64,000 bases of DNA from an uncultured Prevotella sp. (GTDB lineage: Bacteria > Bacteroidota > Bacteroidia > Bacteroidales > Bacteroidaceae): contig ONYS01000021.1 of the NCBI GenBank assembly GCA_900322095.1, positions 29,102 to 93,101 of the forward strand. Reading direction: 5' to 3'. The notes beneath the pieces were generated by a model. The model was not told where the DNA came from. It saw only the letters and a program-made list of their open reading frames with translations, and made no database searches. Position numbers and translations under genes: made by a program. Numbering within the stretch: the stretch's first letter is position 1; each line of letters opens with the position of its first letter. Of this stretch, positions 1 through 7,835 are shown in pieces.

Positions 1-595
1 CCCGGCCACCCATTTGCAGCCGGGAGATGGCCGTCTCAAAACCTTCTACACGTGTAGTTTTCTTAGGTTTTGGGAGATGTGGTTGCGTCTTCTGCGCCTC
101 ACGCAATAGCGGGTTGCTCTCGCGATGTGTGTAATGGCGCCGTTCGTAGCCGCTCTGCAAGCGAAGTTCCGAAGACAATAGCGAGTGACTCTCACGCAGC
201 GTGGCCAAGACTTTCTTCTCCTGGGCTGAGAGTTTGTATTTTGAACGGCGGTAGTTGATGAAGTCGGGAAAGAATTCCATGCTGATATACCCAGCCTTGC
301 CATGGAAAAACTTACCATAAGCCAAGTCACCCTCAATAATGCAGCGGCCTTTCCAGTCCCACGCTCCCATCGGATCGGATTGAGCAAGCTCATCCTCATT
401 CTCCTCGTCGAGCGAGCCATCGCTGAACCACCAGCGAGGATCGATGTTTTCCTCGATGGAAAAACCTGGAATAGGTCCTGCGAAGAATGGCAGGAAGCCC
501 CATTCGTTGGCCAAATGCTGCATATCGTCTGAAGATTCTATCATTCTGTTGTGCTCGGTAAAGTTCAAGATAATATTGAAAGAGGCTAGGCTCAT
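1..595 (-). CDS. conserved Bacteroidales protein, AlkZ/YcaQ-like winged-helix candidate (3' end outside window)
   Basis: The frame is open from an ATG at 595 to the left edge of the window, so the C-terminus (beyond about 198 residues) is missing. The ATG overlaps the TGA of the upstream TPR gene (ATGA), which indicates translational coupling in the same operon. The product has no signal peptide. Visible signatures are NEWGFLPFF and FSIEE near residues 30-50, an acidic stretch, WDWKGRCIIEGDLAYGKFF near residue 90 and a GKAGYIS/FPDFINYRR stretch near 115. A helix-rich segment with LLSSELR near residue 150 could be the winged helix of an AlkZ-like DNA glycosylase. I recognise this as a common Bacteroidales family sometimes named AlkZ-related; the DNA-repair role is inference and not proven by any catalytic residue visible here. 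Confidence 0.7.
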   Translation of the reverse strand, partial: MSLASFNIILNFTEHNRMIESSDDMQHLANEWGFLPFFAGPIPGFSIEENIDPRWWFSDGSLDEENEDELAQSDPMGAWDWKGRCIIEGDLAYGKFFHGKAGYISMEFFPDFINYRRSKYKLSAQEKKVLATLRESHSLLSSELRLQSGYERRHYTHRESNPLLREAQKTQPHLPKPKKTTRVEGFETAISRLQMGGR

Positions 596-2622
596 TTAGT
601 GTATCTCTTGATGACGCTGTAGGCTTCATAGAGTCCTAGTTCACCAGCCTTGCTCAAATCTGCCACTCCATTTTTCTTGTCGTTGGCCAGAATGCGGGTC
701 ACACCACGGTTATAATAGGCTTCGGCCAGATGACTATCGATTTGCAAAGCGCGGGTATAATCGTCTATGGCCTGAGCATAATCTTTCTGTTTCGCATAGA
801 AATTGCCGCGGTCATAATAGAGATAAGCATTCTGGGCGTTCAGACTTATGGCATGGGCAAAGTCATCCTTAATCTGTGACAACTTCAACTGCGTCATATC
901 GCTGTTATCGAACGACTGCATGTAGAGCGACTGACACACAGCCCGCTGCCACCATGCCAGCGAAAGAGTGCTGTCTACACCTAGATAAGTGGTCATGTCG
1001 GCAGCGGCCGCATCGTAATTTTGAAGGGAAGCGTAGGCCACGCTGCGCGTCATGAGTAGCGAAAGCAACTGCTGCTGGCCTTTACCCGTGATACTATGCA
1101 CAGTGGCCGTGCCTTCTATCCTAGCCGTGAGCGTATCGACCATGGAAAAGACGCGCTGTATCTGCAAAGTGTCGAGCGACTGACGATTGCAGTTGACATA
1201 GAGCTTATGCTCACTGCCTTTCTTGGCATTGAGCCGTTCCACATCGCGGTCGAAAGCCTGATAGTGCAGAACGCCATTGTTGTAGGCTTCAAAAGAGAGC
1301 ATATACATGGGCATCATGTCGATGTCTACTTGACGGTTTTGCACACGTCCGCGATAACCGCTCTTATATTCGTGGTCCACCTCTGGCTCGTCTTCCACAA
1401 CTATTTGGTTGTACTTGTCAAGATTGATCTCACTACGTTTTCTCACTTCACGCAGTTTGGCCTTGCTCCACCGCCGCTGTATACCTACGTGCTTGTCCAT
1501 CTGGGCTTTGAACACGCGGAATTCGTCGAGTTCAGCCTTAGAAGTCATTCCAAGCCGTCGGTAACACCAGGCACGCTGTTCGAGGCCAGTCCAGAAATTA
1601 GGGAATTGGTTGATGACGGTCGTATAATCACGTATGGCTCCCTTGAGGTCGCCGATGCGGTCGAGCAGCAAGGCACGGTTGTAGATGGCCATGAAGTTGG
1701 AGGGCTCCATGCGCACCACATAGTCAAAGTCCTCCACGGCACGATTGTCATCGCCCAGCTGAACACGAATAAGGCCTCGATTGTAATGAGCCAGGAAGTT
1801 GTTGGGATCCAGTTCGAGGGCCTTATCATAGTCGTCCATCACACCGCGGAGATTATTCGTATTGATGCGACAGAGCGCACGGTTCACGTAGCTATTGACG
1901 TCTGTAGGCTTCAGTCGCAGCACTTCGGTAAAGAAGCCGTCAGCCTCTTTCCATTGCTTCTTGCCCATTGCCATATAAGCGCGAGTTGTCCAGGCGTCAG
2001 CATTGTATGGGTCAATCTTTAAGCTTTTGTCGAGCCACTGTGCAGCCTGAGTTGTGTCTTTCTTTTGCAGATAGATTTCGGCTTTCAGAGAATAAGCTCC
2101 GGCAGTGTTGTTCCATCGCTTGATAATGCTGTCCGAAAGAGCCAGGGCATTGTCATAATCCTTGAGTTGATAGTAGCAAAGGGCACTGTTGTACCAAAAG
2201 CCCTGCGCCGAGGGGTCCAGCTTGATGGCTCTCTTGTAGTCATCAATTGCCCCCTGAAAGTTCTTCTGCCTGATACGGGCAATGCCTCTTAGGTCGAACA
2301 ACTGCGAGATGTAGGGATTGAGTTCGATGGCCTTCGAGGCATCCGACTCCGCCCCGACAAAATCGTCGAGATAGAATTTGGCCACAGCCCTCAGCTGCCA
2401 GGGCTCATAGAGATAGGGGCGCAACGATATCACCCGGTTGAAATACTGTATGGAAAGCACATAGTCCTCATATTGAAGGGCTATGCGCCCAGTCTGCATC
2501 AACTGGTTAGTATTAAATTGCGCCTTAGACGAAACAGGCATGAGGAAGATTATCAGACAAGCGAGGTTTCGTATAAGACGCAAACAGGACCATGGATTAT
2601 TGCTGGCTCCTTGTTCTCTCAT
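592..2622 (-). CDS. secreted/periplasmic TPR-repeat protein
   Basis: 676 residues from the ATG at 2622, which I prefer over the in-frame ATG at 2664 because the longer form would overlap def and push the hydrophobic segment inward. Residues 1-35 are a signal peptide (hydrophobic core LACLIIFLMPVSS, then KAQ). The mature protein is a string of tetratricopeptide repeats, at least six in residues about 40-350 (for example FDYVVRMEPSNFMAIYNRA) and a second block at about 560-670 (DYTRALQIDSHLAEAYYNRG). The two blocks are separated by a less repetitive 200-residue linker rich in charged residues. TPR arrays act as protein-binding scaffolds; the partner is unknown. It follows def by 11 bases and its stop overlaps the next gene's start, so it belongs to the five-gene minus-strand operon. 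Confidence 0.88.
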   Translation of the reverse strand: MREQGASNNPWSCLRLIRNLACLIIFLMPVSSKAQFNTNQLMQTGRIALQYEDYVLSIQYFNRVISLRPYLYEPWQLRAVAKFYLDDFVGAESDASKAIELNPYISQLFDLRGIARIRQKNFQGAIDDYKRAIKLDPSAQGFWYNSALCYYQLKDYDNALALSDSIIKRWNNTAGAYSLKAEIYLQKKDTTQAAQWLDKSLKIDPYNADAWTTRAYMAMGKKQWKEADGFFTEVLRLKPTDVNSYVNRALCRINTNNLRGVMDDYDKALELDPNNFLAHYNRGLIRVQLGDDNRAVEDFDYVVRMEPSNFMAIYNRALLLDRIGDLKGAIRDYTTVINQFPNFWTGLEQRAWCYRRLGMTSKAELDEFRVFKAQMDKHVGIQRRWSKAKLREVRKRSEINLDKYNQIVVEDEPEVDHEYKSGYRGRVQNRQVDIDMMPMYMLSFEAYNNGVLHYQAFDRDVERLNAKKGSEHKLYVNCNRQSLDTLQIQRVFSMVDTLTARIEGTATVHSITGKGQQQLLSLLMTRSVAYASLQNYDAAAADMTTYLGVDSTLSLAWWQRAVCQSLYMQSFDNSDMTQLKLSQIKDDFAHAISLNAQNAYLYYDRGNFYAKQKDYAQAIDDYTRALQIDSHLAEAYYNRGVTRILANDKKNGVADLSKAGELGLYEAYSVIKRYTK

Positions 2623-2633
2623 ATAATAATGTA

Positions 2634-3194
2634 TTAGTGACGAGGCTTCACGCGATAGGAGCAACGGAACTTTCCTTGCATAATAGCCTTCAGCTTATTC
2701 TTGATGAGTTGCTTGCGCAAAGGTGTGAGACGGTCGGTAAACATCACGCCGTCGAGATGGTCGAACTCGTGCTGCATAACGCGTGCCAAGTAACCCTCCA
2801 CCCATTCATCATGAGGTTGAAACTGTTCGTCTACGTATTTCACGTGAATACGTGTACCGCGCTTCACGCTCTCGTGGATACCGGGGATAGACAGGCATCC
2901 TTCTTCCATTGTCTCCTTGGGGGCTTCGTCGTCGATTTCGATGATGTGAGGATTGATGAAGGCATGATGAAAGCCCTCATACTCGGGGAACTCATCTTTC
3001 AAGACATCCAGGTCAATCACCACCACACGAATGGCTTTGCCAATCTGCGGGGCCGCAAGACCGATGCCGTCGCTCGCCTTTAAAGTCTCAAACATGTCCT
3101 CTATGAGGGTGCTCAACTCGGGATAGTCAGCTGTAATATCTTCTGCCACCTTGCGCAGCACAGGCTGACCATAAGTATAAATAGGTAATATCAA
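2634..3194 (-). CDS. def: peptide deformylase
   Basis: 186 residues. It removes the formyl group from the N-terminal methionine of nascent proteins in the cytoplasm, using a bound metal ion. All three deformylase motifs are present: GIGLAAPQ (residues 43-50), EGCLS (98-102, metal-ligand Cys100) and HEFDH (142-146, two ligand histidines and the catalytic Glu). Length is normal for the family. It lies 40 bases downstream of ruvX and 11 bases upstream of the TPR gene, on the same strand. The ruvX-def-TPR order is a common Bacteroidales arrangement. Nothing looks damaged. Confidence 0.97.
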   Translation of the reverse strand: MILPIYTYGQPVLRKVAEDITADYPELSTLIEDMFETLKASDGIGLAAPQIGKAIRVVVIDLDVLKDEFPEYEGFHHAFINPHIIEIDDEAPKETMEEGCLSIPGIHESVKRGTRIHVKYVDEQFQPHDEWVEGYLARVMQHEFDHLDGVMFTDRLTPLRKQLIKNKLKAIMQGKFRCSYRVKPRH

Positions 3195-3234
3195 TGTTGT
3201 CGGGAATTTATAATGTTAAACAAGTTCGCGCGTC

Positions 3235-3648
3235 CTAATGAAGGGAGCGCATGTAATCCTGAAGTATGATGGTGGCACTGATTTCATCAACCAGTCCCTT
3301 GTTCTCTCTTCGCTGTTTTTTTCCGATTCCGCTCTGAAGAATGGCTTGATGGGCCAACACCGACGTGAAGCGCTCGTCATAGAACACAATGGGAATCTCG
3401 GGATGTGTCTTCCGCCATCTGTTGACAAACTGCTCCACCCGCGCCAGATTCTCCGAAGGTTTTCCACTCAGTTGGGTAGGCTTGCCAATGACGATGCGCT
3501 CCACCTCTTCTTTCTGAATGTAAGCCGAGAGATAATCGAAGAGGTCGCAGGTAGCGACTGTCACCAATCCGTTTGCAATGATTTGCAACGGATCGGTGAC
3601 AGCCAATCCGCAACGTTTCTTACCGTAGTCTACAGATAAGATCCGCAT
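3235..3648 (-). CDS. ruvX: RuvX/YqgF-family nuclease (pre-16S rRNA processing / Holliday junction resolvase-like)
   Basis: 137 residues, the usual length. The RNase H-like fold begins with MRILSVDYGKKRCGLAVTD, with catalytic Asp7, and continues through the conserved VIGKPTQLSGKPS segment (about residues 52-65), the YDERFTS motif (about 91-97) and a C-terminal DEISATIILQDY with the last acidic residue. In well-studied members this protein matures the 5' end of 16S rRNA; the older annotation is Holliday junction resolvase. The start codon touches the stop of the upstream SPOR lipoprotein gene (zero gap), so the two are co-transcribed. Confidence 0.95.
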   Translation of the reverse strand: MRILSVDYGKKRCGLAVTDPLQIIANGLVTVATCDLFDYLSAYIQKEEVERIVIGKPTQLSGKPSENLARVEQFVNRWRKTHPEIPIVFYDERFTSVLAHQAILQSGIGKKQRRENKGLVDEISATIILQDYMRSLH

Positions 3649-4140
3649 TTATTTCTTATAAAGCAACCATGCGTCGGGGTATTTTCCAGCGCGCAGCTGA
3701 TTACGGCTCTGCACAGCGCTGCCCTTGTCGTCAAACGTAGTAGCGACAACGCGGTACATATTATTCTGAGGGTTGAATGCCACCTGAGCATCATAACCTG
3801 CACTCTTGAGCTGACTTTGCAAACCAAGAGCGTTGGCCTTCAGAGAGAATGAGCCAACAACGACGCTGAAGGCTTTCAGTCCAGCACCACTCACCACGGT
3901 GACGTTCTCATTACGCACGGATACATTGTCGTAGTTGTCTGTAACAGTTGTCTGCGAAGCAGGTGCCGACTCCAGCGGAGTCACGACGGGAGCATCGGTC
4001 TGAGGCTCTTCCTGAGCACGCTGGCTCTCTTGTGCCTGAGCTTTCTCGTAAGCCTTCTTGTATGCACTCTCACTTGACTTGCAACCAGATAATGCGAATA
4101 CAAGGCAAAGCCCTGCGCACAACACGAATGATTTCTTCAT
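3649..4140 (-). CDS. SPOR-domain lipoprotein
   Basis: 163 residues from the ATG at 4140. An in-frame extension upstream to 4200 is AT-rich and runs over the promoter, so it is rejected. Residues 1-20 are a lipoprotein signal with lipobox LSGC (Cys20). A low-complexity Ala/Gln/Glu linker follows (about 22-80), then a C-terminal SPOR domain (about 88-160, starting KAFSVVVGSFSLKANA and ending PDAWLLYKK). SPOR domains bind denuded glycan strands of peptidoglycan, mainly at division sites, so the protein probably sits in the outer membrane facing the wall. It is the first gene of the minus-strand operon; a TAagTTTG -7 element lies 40 bases upstream (4180-4187). Confidence 0.93.
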   Translation of the reverse strand: MKKSFVLCAGLCLVFALSGCKSSESAYKKAYEKAQAQESQRAQEEPQTDAPVVTPLESAPASQTTVTDNYDNVSVRNENVTVVSGAGLKAFSVVVGSFSLKANALGLQSQLKSAGYDAQVAFNPQNNMYRVVATTFDDKGSAVQSRNQLRAGKYPDAWLLYKK

Positions 4141-4179
4141 ATTCTTTTTTTGTTTAATATTTGCTTTTAAATTTAGATG

Positions 4180-4187
4180 CAAACTTA
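4180..4187 (-). promoter_or_regulatory. promoter -7 element for the SPOR-ruvX-def-TPR operon
   Basis: On the minus strand this reads TAAGTTTG followed by CA, matching the Bacteroidetes -7 consensus TAnnTTTG. No clear TTTG -33 box is seen at the expected distance, so the call rests on the -7 box and its position about 40 bases before the ATG at 4140. Confidence 0.55.
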
Positions 4188-4276
4188 CAAATAATATCAC
4201 GAAAAATGTTCTTTTTGCCGACTAAAGTTTGTTAAATGCTTTAAATACAGTTTTTTTTGAAAAAAACGCTCTTGAT

Positions 4277-4311
4277 TTTGTTCGTTATTTTAATTGAATT
4301 CACTATATTTG
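4277..4311 (+). promoter_or_regulatory. promoter for the YtxH operon
   Basis: TTTG at 4277-4280 and TATATTTG at 4304-4311, 23 bases apart. The predicted start site is near 4318, giving a leader of about 30 bases before the ATG at 4347. This position is also the reason for rejecting the longer in-frame start at 4257, which would lie upstream of the transcript. Confidence 0.65.
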
Positions 4312-4346
4312 CAGACAGTACAACAAATTTAAAACAATATTTAATT

Positions 4347-4562
4347 ATGAAAGCATTAGGTTATATCGGCGCATTCTTAGGTGGCGCTATTGCCGGAGCA
4401 GCCTTAGGTTTGCTTCTGGCTCCCGAAAAAGGAGTTGAGACACGTTCAAAGATTACGGGTGCTGTTGACGATTTCTGCGAGAAGCACAACATCAAGCTCA
4501 GCCGCAAAGAGGTAAACGACCTCGTTGACGACATCAAGGAGGCTCAGAACCAAGAAGCCTAA
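4347..4562 (+). CDS. YtxH-domain membrane protein
   Basis: 71 residues from the ATG at 4347. The N-terminal third is a glycine-rich membrane segment (YIGAFLGGAIAGAALGLLLA) followed directly by PEKG, which is the YtxH signature. The rest is a charged, soluble helix. Family members are small stress-associated envelope proteins of unknown biochemical role. It is the first gene of a three-gene operon with a holin-like DUF1469-type protein and a small basic protein; this trio resembles the envelope-stress YqjD/YqjE arrangement of other bacteria, which is inference from order and topology. Confidence 0.88.
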   Translation: MKALGYIGAFLGGAIAGAALGLLLAPEKGVETRSKITGAVDDFCEKHNIKLSRKEVNDLVDDIKEAQNQEA

Positions 4563-4601
4563 AGAGGGCACTGTCAGTTAAACAAGAGACTCTTATCATA
4601 T

Positions 4602-4949
4602 ATGTTCAGCAACGATCAGAACATAGAGACAATCAGTCAGCTCGTTCAGACACTCAAACATTACATCGGGCTTCAGCAGGAATACGTGAAGCTCGATGTA
4701 ATAGAGAAGTCTGTGCGCATCCTCACGGCTCTCGTCATGGCCTTGATACTGTCAACCCTGTTTCTTATCATGGTCATCTATCTGTCGTTTGCCTTGGCCT
4801 ACGCCCTTGAGCCACAGGTAGGAACCGTGGCCGCTTTTGCCATCGTTGCAGGTGTCTACTTTGTGTTGCTAGCCTTGGTAGTAATTTTCCGTCACGAGTG
4901 GATTGAGAAGCCTCTCGTGAAGTTCCTGACTGGTATATTAATGAGTTGA
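4602..4949 (+). CDS. phage holin-like / YqjE-type (DUF1469-like) membrane protein
   Basis: 115 residues. A soluble N-terminal helix (about 1-35) precedes two strong transmembrane segments (about 41-65, ALVMALILSTLFLIMVIY, and 75-98, VAAFAIVAGVYFVLLALVVIF), then a short basic tail. This is the topology of the superfamily of putative Actinobacterial/Bacteroidetes holin-X and YqjE proteins. Despite the name there is no phage context here: the neighbours are a YtxH protein 39 bases upstream and a small basic protein immediately downstream. The role is probably in the inner membrane during envelope stress, by analogy only. Confidence 0.8.
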   Translation: MFSNDQNIETISQLVQTLKHYIGLQQEYVKLDVIEKSVRILTALVMALILSTLFLIMVIYLSFALAYALEPQVGTVAAFAIVAGVYFVLLALVVIFRHEWIEKPLVKFLTGILMS

Positions 4950-4954
4950 CAATT

Positions 4955-5215
4955 ATGCCCATAGAGATTATTTCCGGCTATAAGTCTTTAGCCGATATCC
5001 GCAACCGAAAGGAGACTCTGCTCAAAGGCATCCGTGAAGACAACGCCAAAATGAGCAAGCTCTATCATAGCTTGTTTGAAACTCCAGAGGCCTTAAAGTC
5101 CAGTTCGCTTCCATCACAACGATTGAAGAGTTTCTTCAGCCTGGGCTCAGGCATTCTCGATGGATTTCTCTTCGGATGGAAGATTTATCGCAAATTCAAG
5201 AAAACAAAGAGGTAG
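4955..5215 (+). CDS. small basic protein, third gene of the YtxH operon
   Basis: 86 residues from the ATG at 4955, five bases after the holin-like gene's stop; an alternative TTG at 4946 would overlap that stop. I do not recognise a named family. The N-terminal half is a charged helix (SLADIRNRKETLLKGIREDN), followed by a Ser-rich stretch, a short hydrophobic patch (GSGILDGFLFGWKIY) and a basic end (KFKKTKR). Overall it resembles the third small protein found in YqjD/YqjE/YqjK-type clusters, but that is by position only. Its last codons form part of the terminator stem at 5202-5241. Confidence 0.75.
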   Translation: MPIEIISGYKSLADIRNRKETLLKGIREDNAKMSKLYHSLFETPEALKSSSLPSQRLKSFFSLGSGILDGFLFGWKIYRKFKKTKR

Positions 5216-5241
5216 GACATAAGCTGCCTCTTTGTTTTTTT
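5202..5241 (+). terminator. rho-independent terminator of the YtxH operon
   Basis: AACAAAGAGG pairs with CCTCTTTGTT across a 14-base loop, followed by a run of T. The left arm lies inside the end of the preceding coding sequence. Confidence 0.85.
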
Positions 5242-5340
5242 ATTATCATTTCCGAACAGCACTACTCCAAAGCATAATCAAGCAACTTAAGAATATCAGG
5301 CGATCGCAGGTCTACACTTTGAATTCCATGATTTAATGAA

Positions 5341-5545
5341 TGCTGACAGCTGTCAGCAGTTCTGCTCTCAGCTGTCAGCAGTTCTGCTCTCAGCTGTCAG
5401 CAGTTCTGCTCTCAGCTGTCAGCAGTTCTGCTCTCAGCTGTCAGCCAATTGTCGGCAGCTCTGCTCTCAGCAGTCAGAAGCTCTGCTCTCAATTGTCAGC
5501 AGCAGCTCTGCTCTCAGTTGTGACAGATCTGCTCTCAGTTATCGA
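5341..5545 (+). repeat. 22-base palindrome-rich tandem repeat array, locus 1
   Basis: Four perfect consecutive 22-base units run from 5347 to 5434. Each unit is CAGCTGTCAG, then CAGTTCTGCTCT. Degenerate copies continue to about 5545 with insertions and substitutions (CAGCAGTCAGAAG, CAATTGTCAGCAGCAG, CAGTTGTGACAGAT). The unit holds the palindromes GACAGCTGTC or CAGCTG and the near-palindrome AGCAGttCTGCT, so it can fold into several hairpins. The same unit is found at 18945-19034 (opposite orientation) and 44967-45075. It lies after a terminator and before a promoter. Confidence 0.95.
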
Positions 5546-5728
5546 CATGAGTAGTTGCCTTTTCGAATGGCGAGTCTGTATGAAGTTCTCCGAGAGTCGC
5601 AAGCATTCACTGTTTCATCGCTCACTTTTATGCTCGAGATAGCTTGTTACAAAGGTCATTTTAGCCTATGCTTCACCAAATTATATTAAATCATTGAGTT
5701 CAGATAGGATATTCTTAATATTTTTTTT

Positions 5729-5736
5729 TAATTTTG
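5729..5736 (+). promoter_or_regulatory. -7 element upstream of the VWA-like lipoprotein gene
   Basis: TAATTTTG followed by CA, 33 bases before the ATG at 5770. The -33 region has no clear TTTG. This is the only promoter-like sequence found before the six-gene cluster. Confidence 0.5.
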
Positions 5737-5769
5737 CACCTTGAAAAATATTAATAATTCGGATAATCG

Positions 5770-7245
5770 ATGAAACGAAGATTTCTATATCCCTTTGCTG
5801 TTGCGTTCATGGGAGTGGCTTTGACGTTCACTTCTTGCAGTAACGGCCCCAAAAAAGAATTCAACAAGTTGCTCCTCGAAGTGGCAGATAATGATGCCAC
5901 AGTAGACGCTAACGACTGGACACGCATCAAGACCTTCTTGGATAACAACAAAGCCCGCTTCAAGGATTTCTATAAAAACGGAGAACTTGATGAGGACGCC
6001 GTAGAGGATTATATTGAAGACTTCTTTGAGAATCGCCGTCCGCCAAAGACCATCAGCTTCACCAACGTCGCCATTAAGGTGAACTTCTATTTGGAGCGCT
6101 CGGGATCAATGGTGCCCTACGACTCTCCGCAGGGTGATGGTTCGTTCAAGGCCGCCATTGTCAATATGCTCAATGCTCTACCTGGAAGCGACAACAAGAT
6201 GTTTGTCGTCAACTCTTCGGTGACTCCTTATCCCAAAGGTCTCCAGCAGTTTGTGCGCGACGCCGACATTTTCGGCTCTACCAAAGGCTTGGGCGACGCA
6301 AGCTACACAGATTTCGGTCAAATTTTCGACAACATTCTCAATAAGACAGGCAAGGACGAGCTGAGTATCCTCGTTACGGATATGATATACAGCACCCGTG
6401 ATATGGCTGGAGTGAATCCTCAAAAGGTCTTCGCTGAGGCTCAGGGCATGACATCCAGTGTCTTCAAGTCCAGCGTGAAGGATAAGAGCATGCTCATCAT
6501 CAAGATGACGGGAAGCTACGACGGTCCCTACTACGCTTACAACTCACCCCAGGCAGGCAAGGATTATCACGGCAAGAGACCATATTATATAATCTTGGTT
6601 GGCGACAACAAAGTGATGCGTCGTCTGGGAAAGAACTCCAATTATCAGACATTCTGCAACTTCTCCCGTCTGCGCGGCTTCCAGAATATGTATCTCTTCG
6701 ATACCGACGACCTCTACGTGCCTTACTATTCACTGCTTCTCGCCGGTGACGACATGCGTGGTTCGTTCCGTCCCGAACGCGGACAGGACACTCAGGTGAC
6801 GAAGATCACCGATGTGAAGGTCGACAAGAACTCCGGCGACTTGCAACTGGAACTGGCCGTAGACCTCAGCGGTATGTTTATCGACAAGGATTATCTGACC
6901 GACATCAACAACTATACCGTTGAGTCGGAAAGCAATGTGAAGATCAAGCAAATCCGGGAATTGAAATCTTCGGATATGACTCCGAACGAGAAGAAGTATC
7001 TCGGCACAGCCACGCACATCTTCGTGCTCTCTCTCGACAAGCCTGCGGCACAGGATATTCATATTAAGTTGCTCAACAAACTTCCGCATTGGGTCGACAT
7101 GAGCAACGACGATGATGACACGACGATAGAGCCTCAGACCACTTTCGGACTGAAATATCTTCTGCAAGGCATCTACGACAGCTATTCGAGAAACTCGGAC
7201 GGAACGCCGTGCTACTTCGAGATGAATCTTGAGATTAACAGATAA
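5770..7245 (+). CDS. lipoprotein with a von Willebrand factor A-like domain
   Basis: 491 residues. The N-terminus is a lipoprotein signal with Cys23 (FTSC). Residues 24-98 are a charged helical region. From about residue 100 a VWA-like fold appears: a hydrophobic strand VNFYLE runs into the MIDAS-type motif ERSGSM (109-114), followed by Thr180 in DASYTDFG and Asp204 in LVTDM. The usual first Asp of the MIDAS motif is Glu109 here. After residue 330 the sequence is a separate beta-rich domain (two strand-rich halves) ending in a short tail. It is the first gene of the cluster with tubulin-like and actin-like proteins, 55 bases before the next gene. I infer it is an envelope-anchored sensor or adaptor; I do not recognise a named family. 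Confidence 0.82.
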   Translation: MKRRFLYPFAVAFMGVALTFTSCSNGPKKEFNKLLLEVADNDATVDANDWTRIKTFLDNNKARFKDFYKNGELDEDAVEDYIEDFFENRRPPKTISFTNVAIKVNFYLERSGSMVPYDSPQGDGSFKAAIVNMLNALPGSDNKMFVVNSSVTPYPKGLQQFVRDADIFGSTKGLGDASYTDFGQIFDNILNKTGKDELSILVTDMIYSTRDMAGVNPQKVFAEAQGMTSSVFKSSVKDKSMLIIKMTGSYDGPYYAYNSPQAGKDYHGKRPYYIILVGDNKVMRRLGKNSNYQTFCNFSRLRGFQNMYLFDTDDLYVPYYSLLLAGDDMRGSFRPERGQDTQVTKITDVKVDKNSGDLQLELAVDLSGMFIDKDYLTDINNYTVESESNVKIKQIRELKSSDMTPNEKKYLGTATHIFVLSLDKPAAQDIHIKLLNKLPHWVDMSNDDDDTTIEPQTTFGLKYLLQGIYDSYSRNSDGTPCYFEMNLEINR

Positions 7246-7300
7246 TAATAAGGGATAATAATAAGGAATTAGACGTAAAGCGAAAATTTACAAGAAAGCA

Positions 7301-7750
7301 ATGAAAAAATACACTATTTATCTGATTGCCGGGTTAGTGGCTACACTGATATTGCTGGTGCTCGCGAGCCCGATTCTCGATGCTATGTTCTCAGGTCAGA
7401 CAGAGTTTGCCAATGAGATGTACAACAATAATCTCTACTTTATGACTACCCTGTTCTCAGCTATCATTGCCTGGGTGCTGGCCGGCATATTCTATTACGT
7501 CATCAACTCGGTGAGTTTTTCCCGCTGGTATCACTGGCTCATCGTGCTCGCTGTTGGCGCTGTAGCTTCCTGCATCACGGCCTACAGCTATTGCGACGGT
7601 GTGTTTGCCAACGATGGCGTTGACTACAGCGATCAGTTGTTCGGCTTTGCCATGACCAATCTGCTTGTCGAAGTGGTCATGTTCGTCATAGCAAGTTACA
7701 GCATGAGATGGTGGAGCACAAACTGCCGTCATACACCTATCCCCGAATGA
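7301..7750 (+). CDS. four-helix membrane protein of unknown function
   Basis: 149 residues with four predicted transmembrane segments: about 5-25 (IYLIAGLVATLILLVLA), 47-70 (FMTTLFSAIIAWVLAGIFYY), 80-98 (HWLIVLAVGAVASCITAY) and 112-133 (FAMTNLLVEVVMFVIASY). The segment between the first two is polar and Asn-rich (NEMYNNNLY). I do not recognise the family. It sits between the VWA-like lipoprotein and the tubulin-like gene and is likely the inner-membrane component of that cluster, which is inference from position. The spacing to its neighbours is 55 and 85 bases, and a weak hairpin follows it. Confidence 0.78.
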   Translation: MKKYTIYLIAGLVATLILLVLASPILDAMFSGQTEFANEMYNNNLYFMTTLFSAIIAWVLAGIFYYVINSVSFSRWYHWLIVLAVGAVASCITAYSYCDGVFANDGVDYSDQLFGFAMTNLLVEVVMFVIASYSMRWWSTNCRHTPIPE

Positions 7751-7768
7751 GTCTATCCGGGGATTTTG
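7739..7768 (+). terminator. weak hairpin inside the actin/tubulin cluster
   Basis: ATCCCCG pairs with CGGGGAT over a 12-base loop, followed by TTTTGG. The T-run is short, so this could be a partial terminator or attenuator that lowers expression of the downstream four genes relative to the first two, or an mRNA processing stem. Confidence 0.4.
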
Positions 7769-7835
7769 GCGTTTAAAAGAAGACATGCTTCGAGTAGTTC
7801 TAATATAATAATGAAAGCATAGACAATATAAAAAG

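Larger units (their letters stand above)
5242..5769 (+). other. gene-free stretch holding a tandem-repeat array and a promoter
   Basis: No credible coding sequence. It contains the 22-base repeat array at 5341-5545, then about 180 bases without recognisable structure and the -7 element at 5729-5736 for the VWA-like lipoprotein gene. Open frames through the repeat translate to Ser/Cys/Leu-rich repeats and are an artefact of the array. Confidence 0.7.

Noticed and set aside
4602-4949. Prophage remnant suggested by the holin-like gene
   Set aside because: Neighbours are YtxH and a small basic protein; no phage genes. The family is a chromosomal envelope one.
5341-5545. CRISPR array
   Set aside because: Units are directly joined with no unique spacers, and no cas genes are near.
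5336-5642. Open frames through the repeat array
   Set aside because: They only translate the 22-base repeat in different frames; no start, no function.
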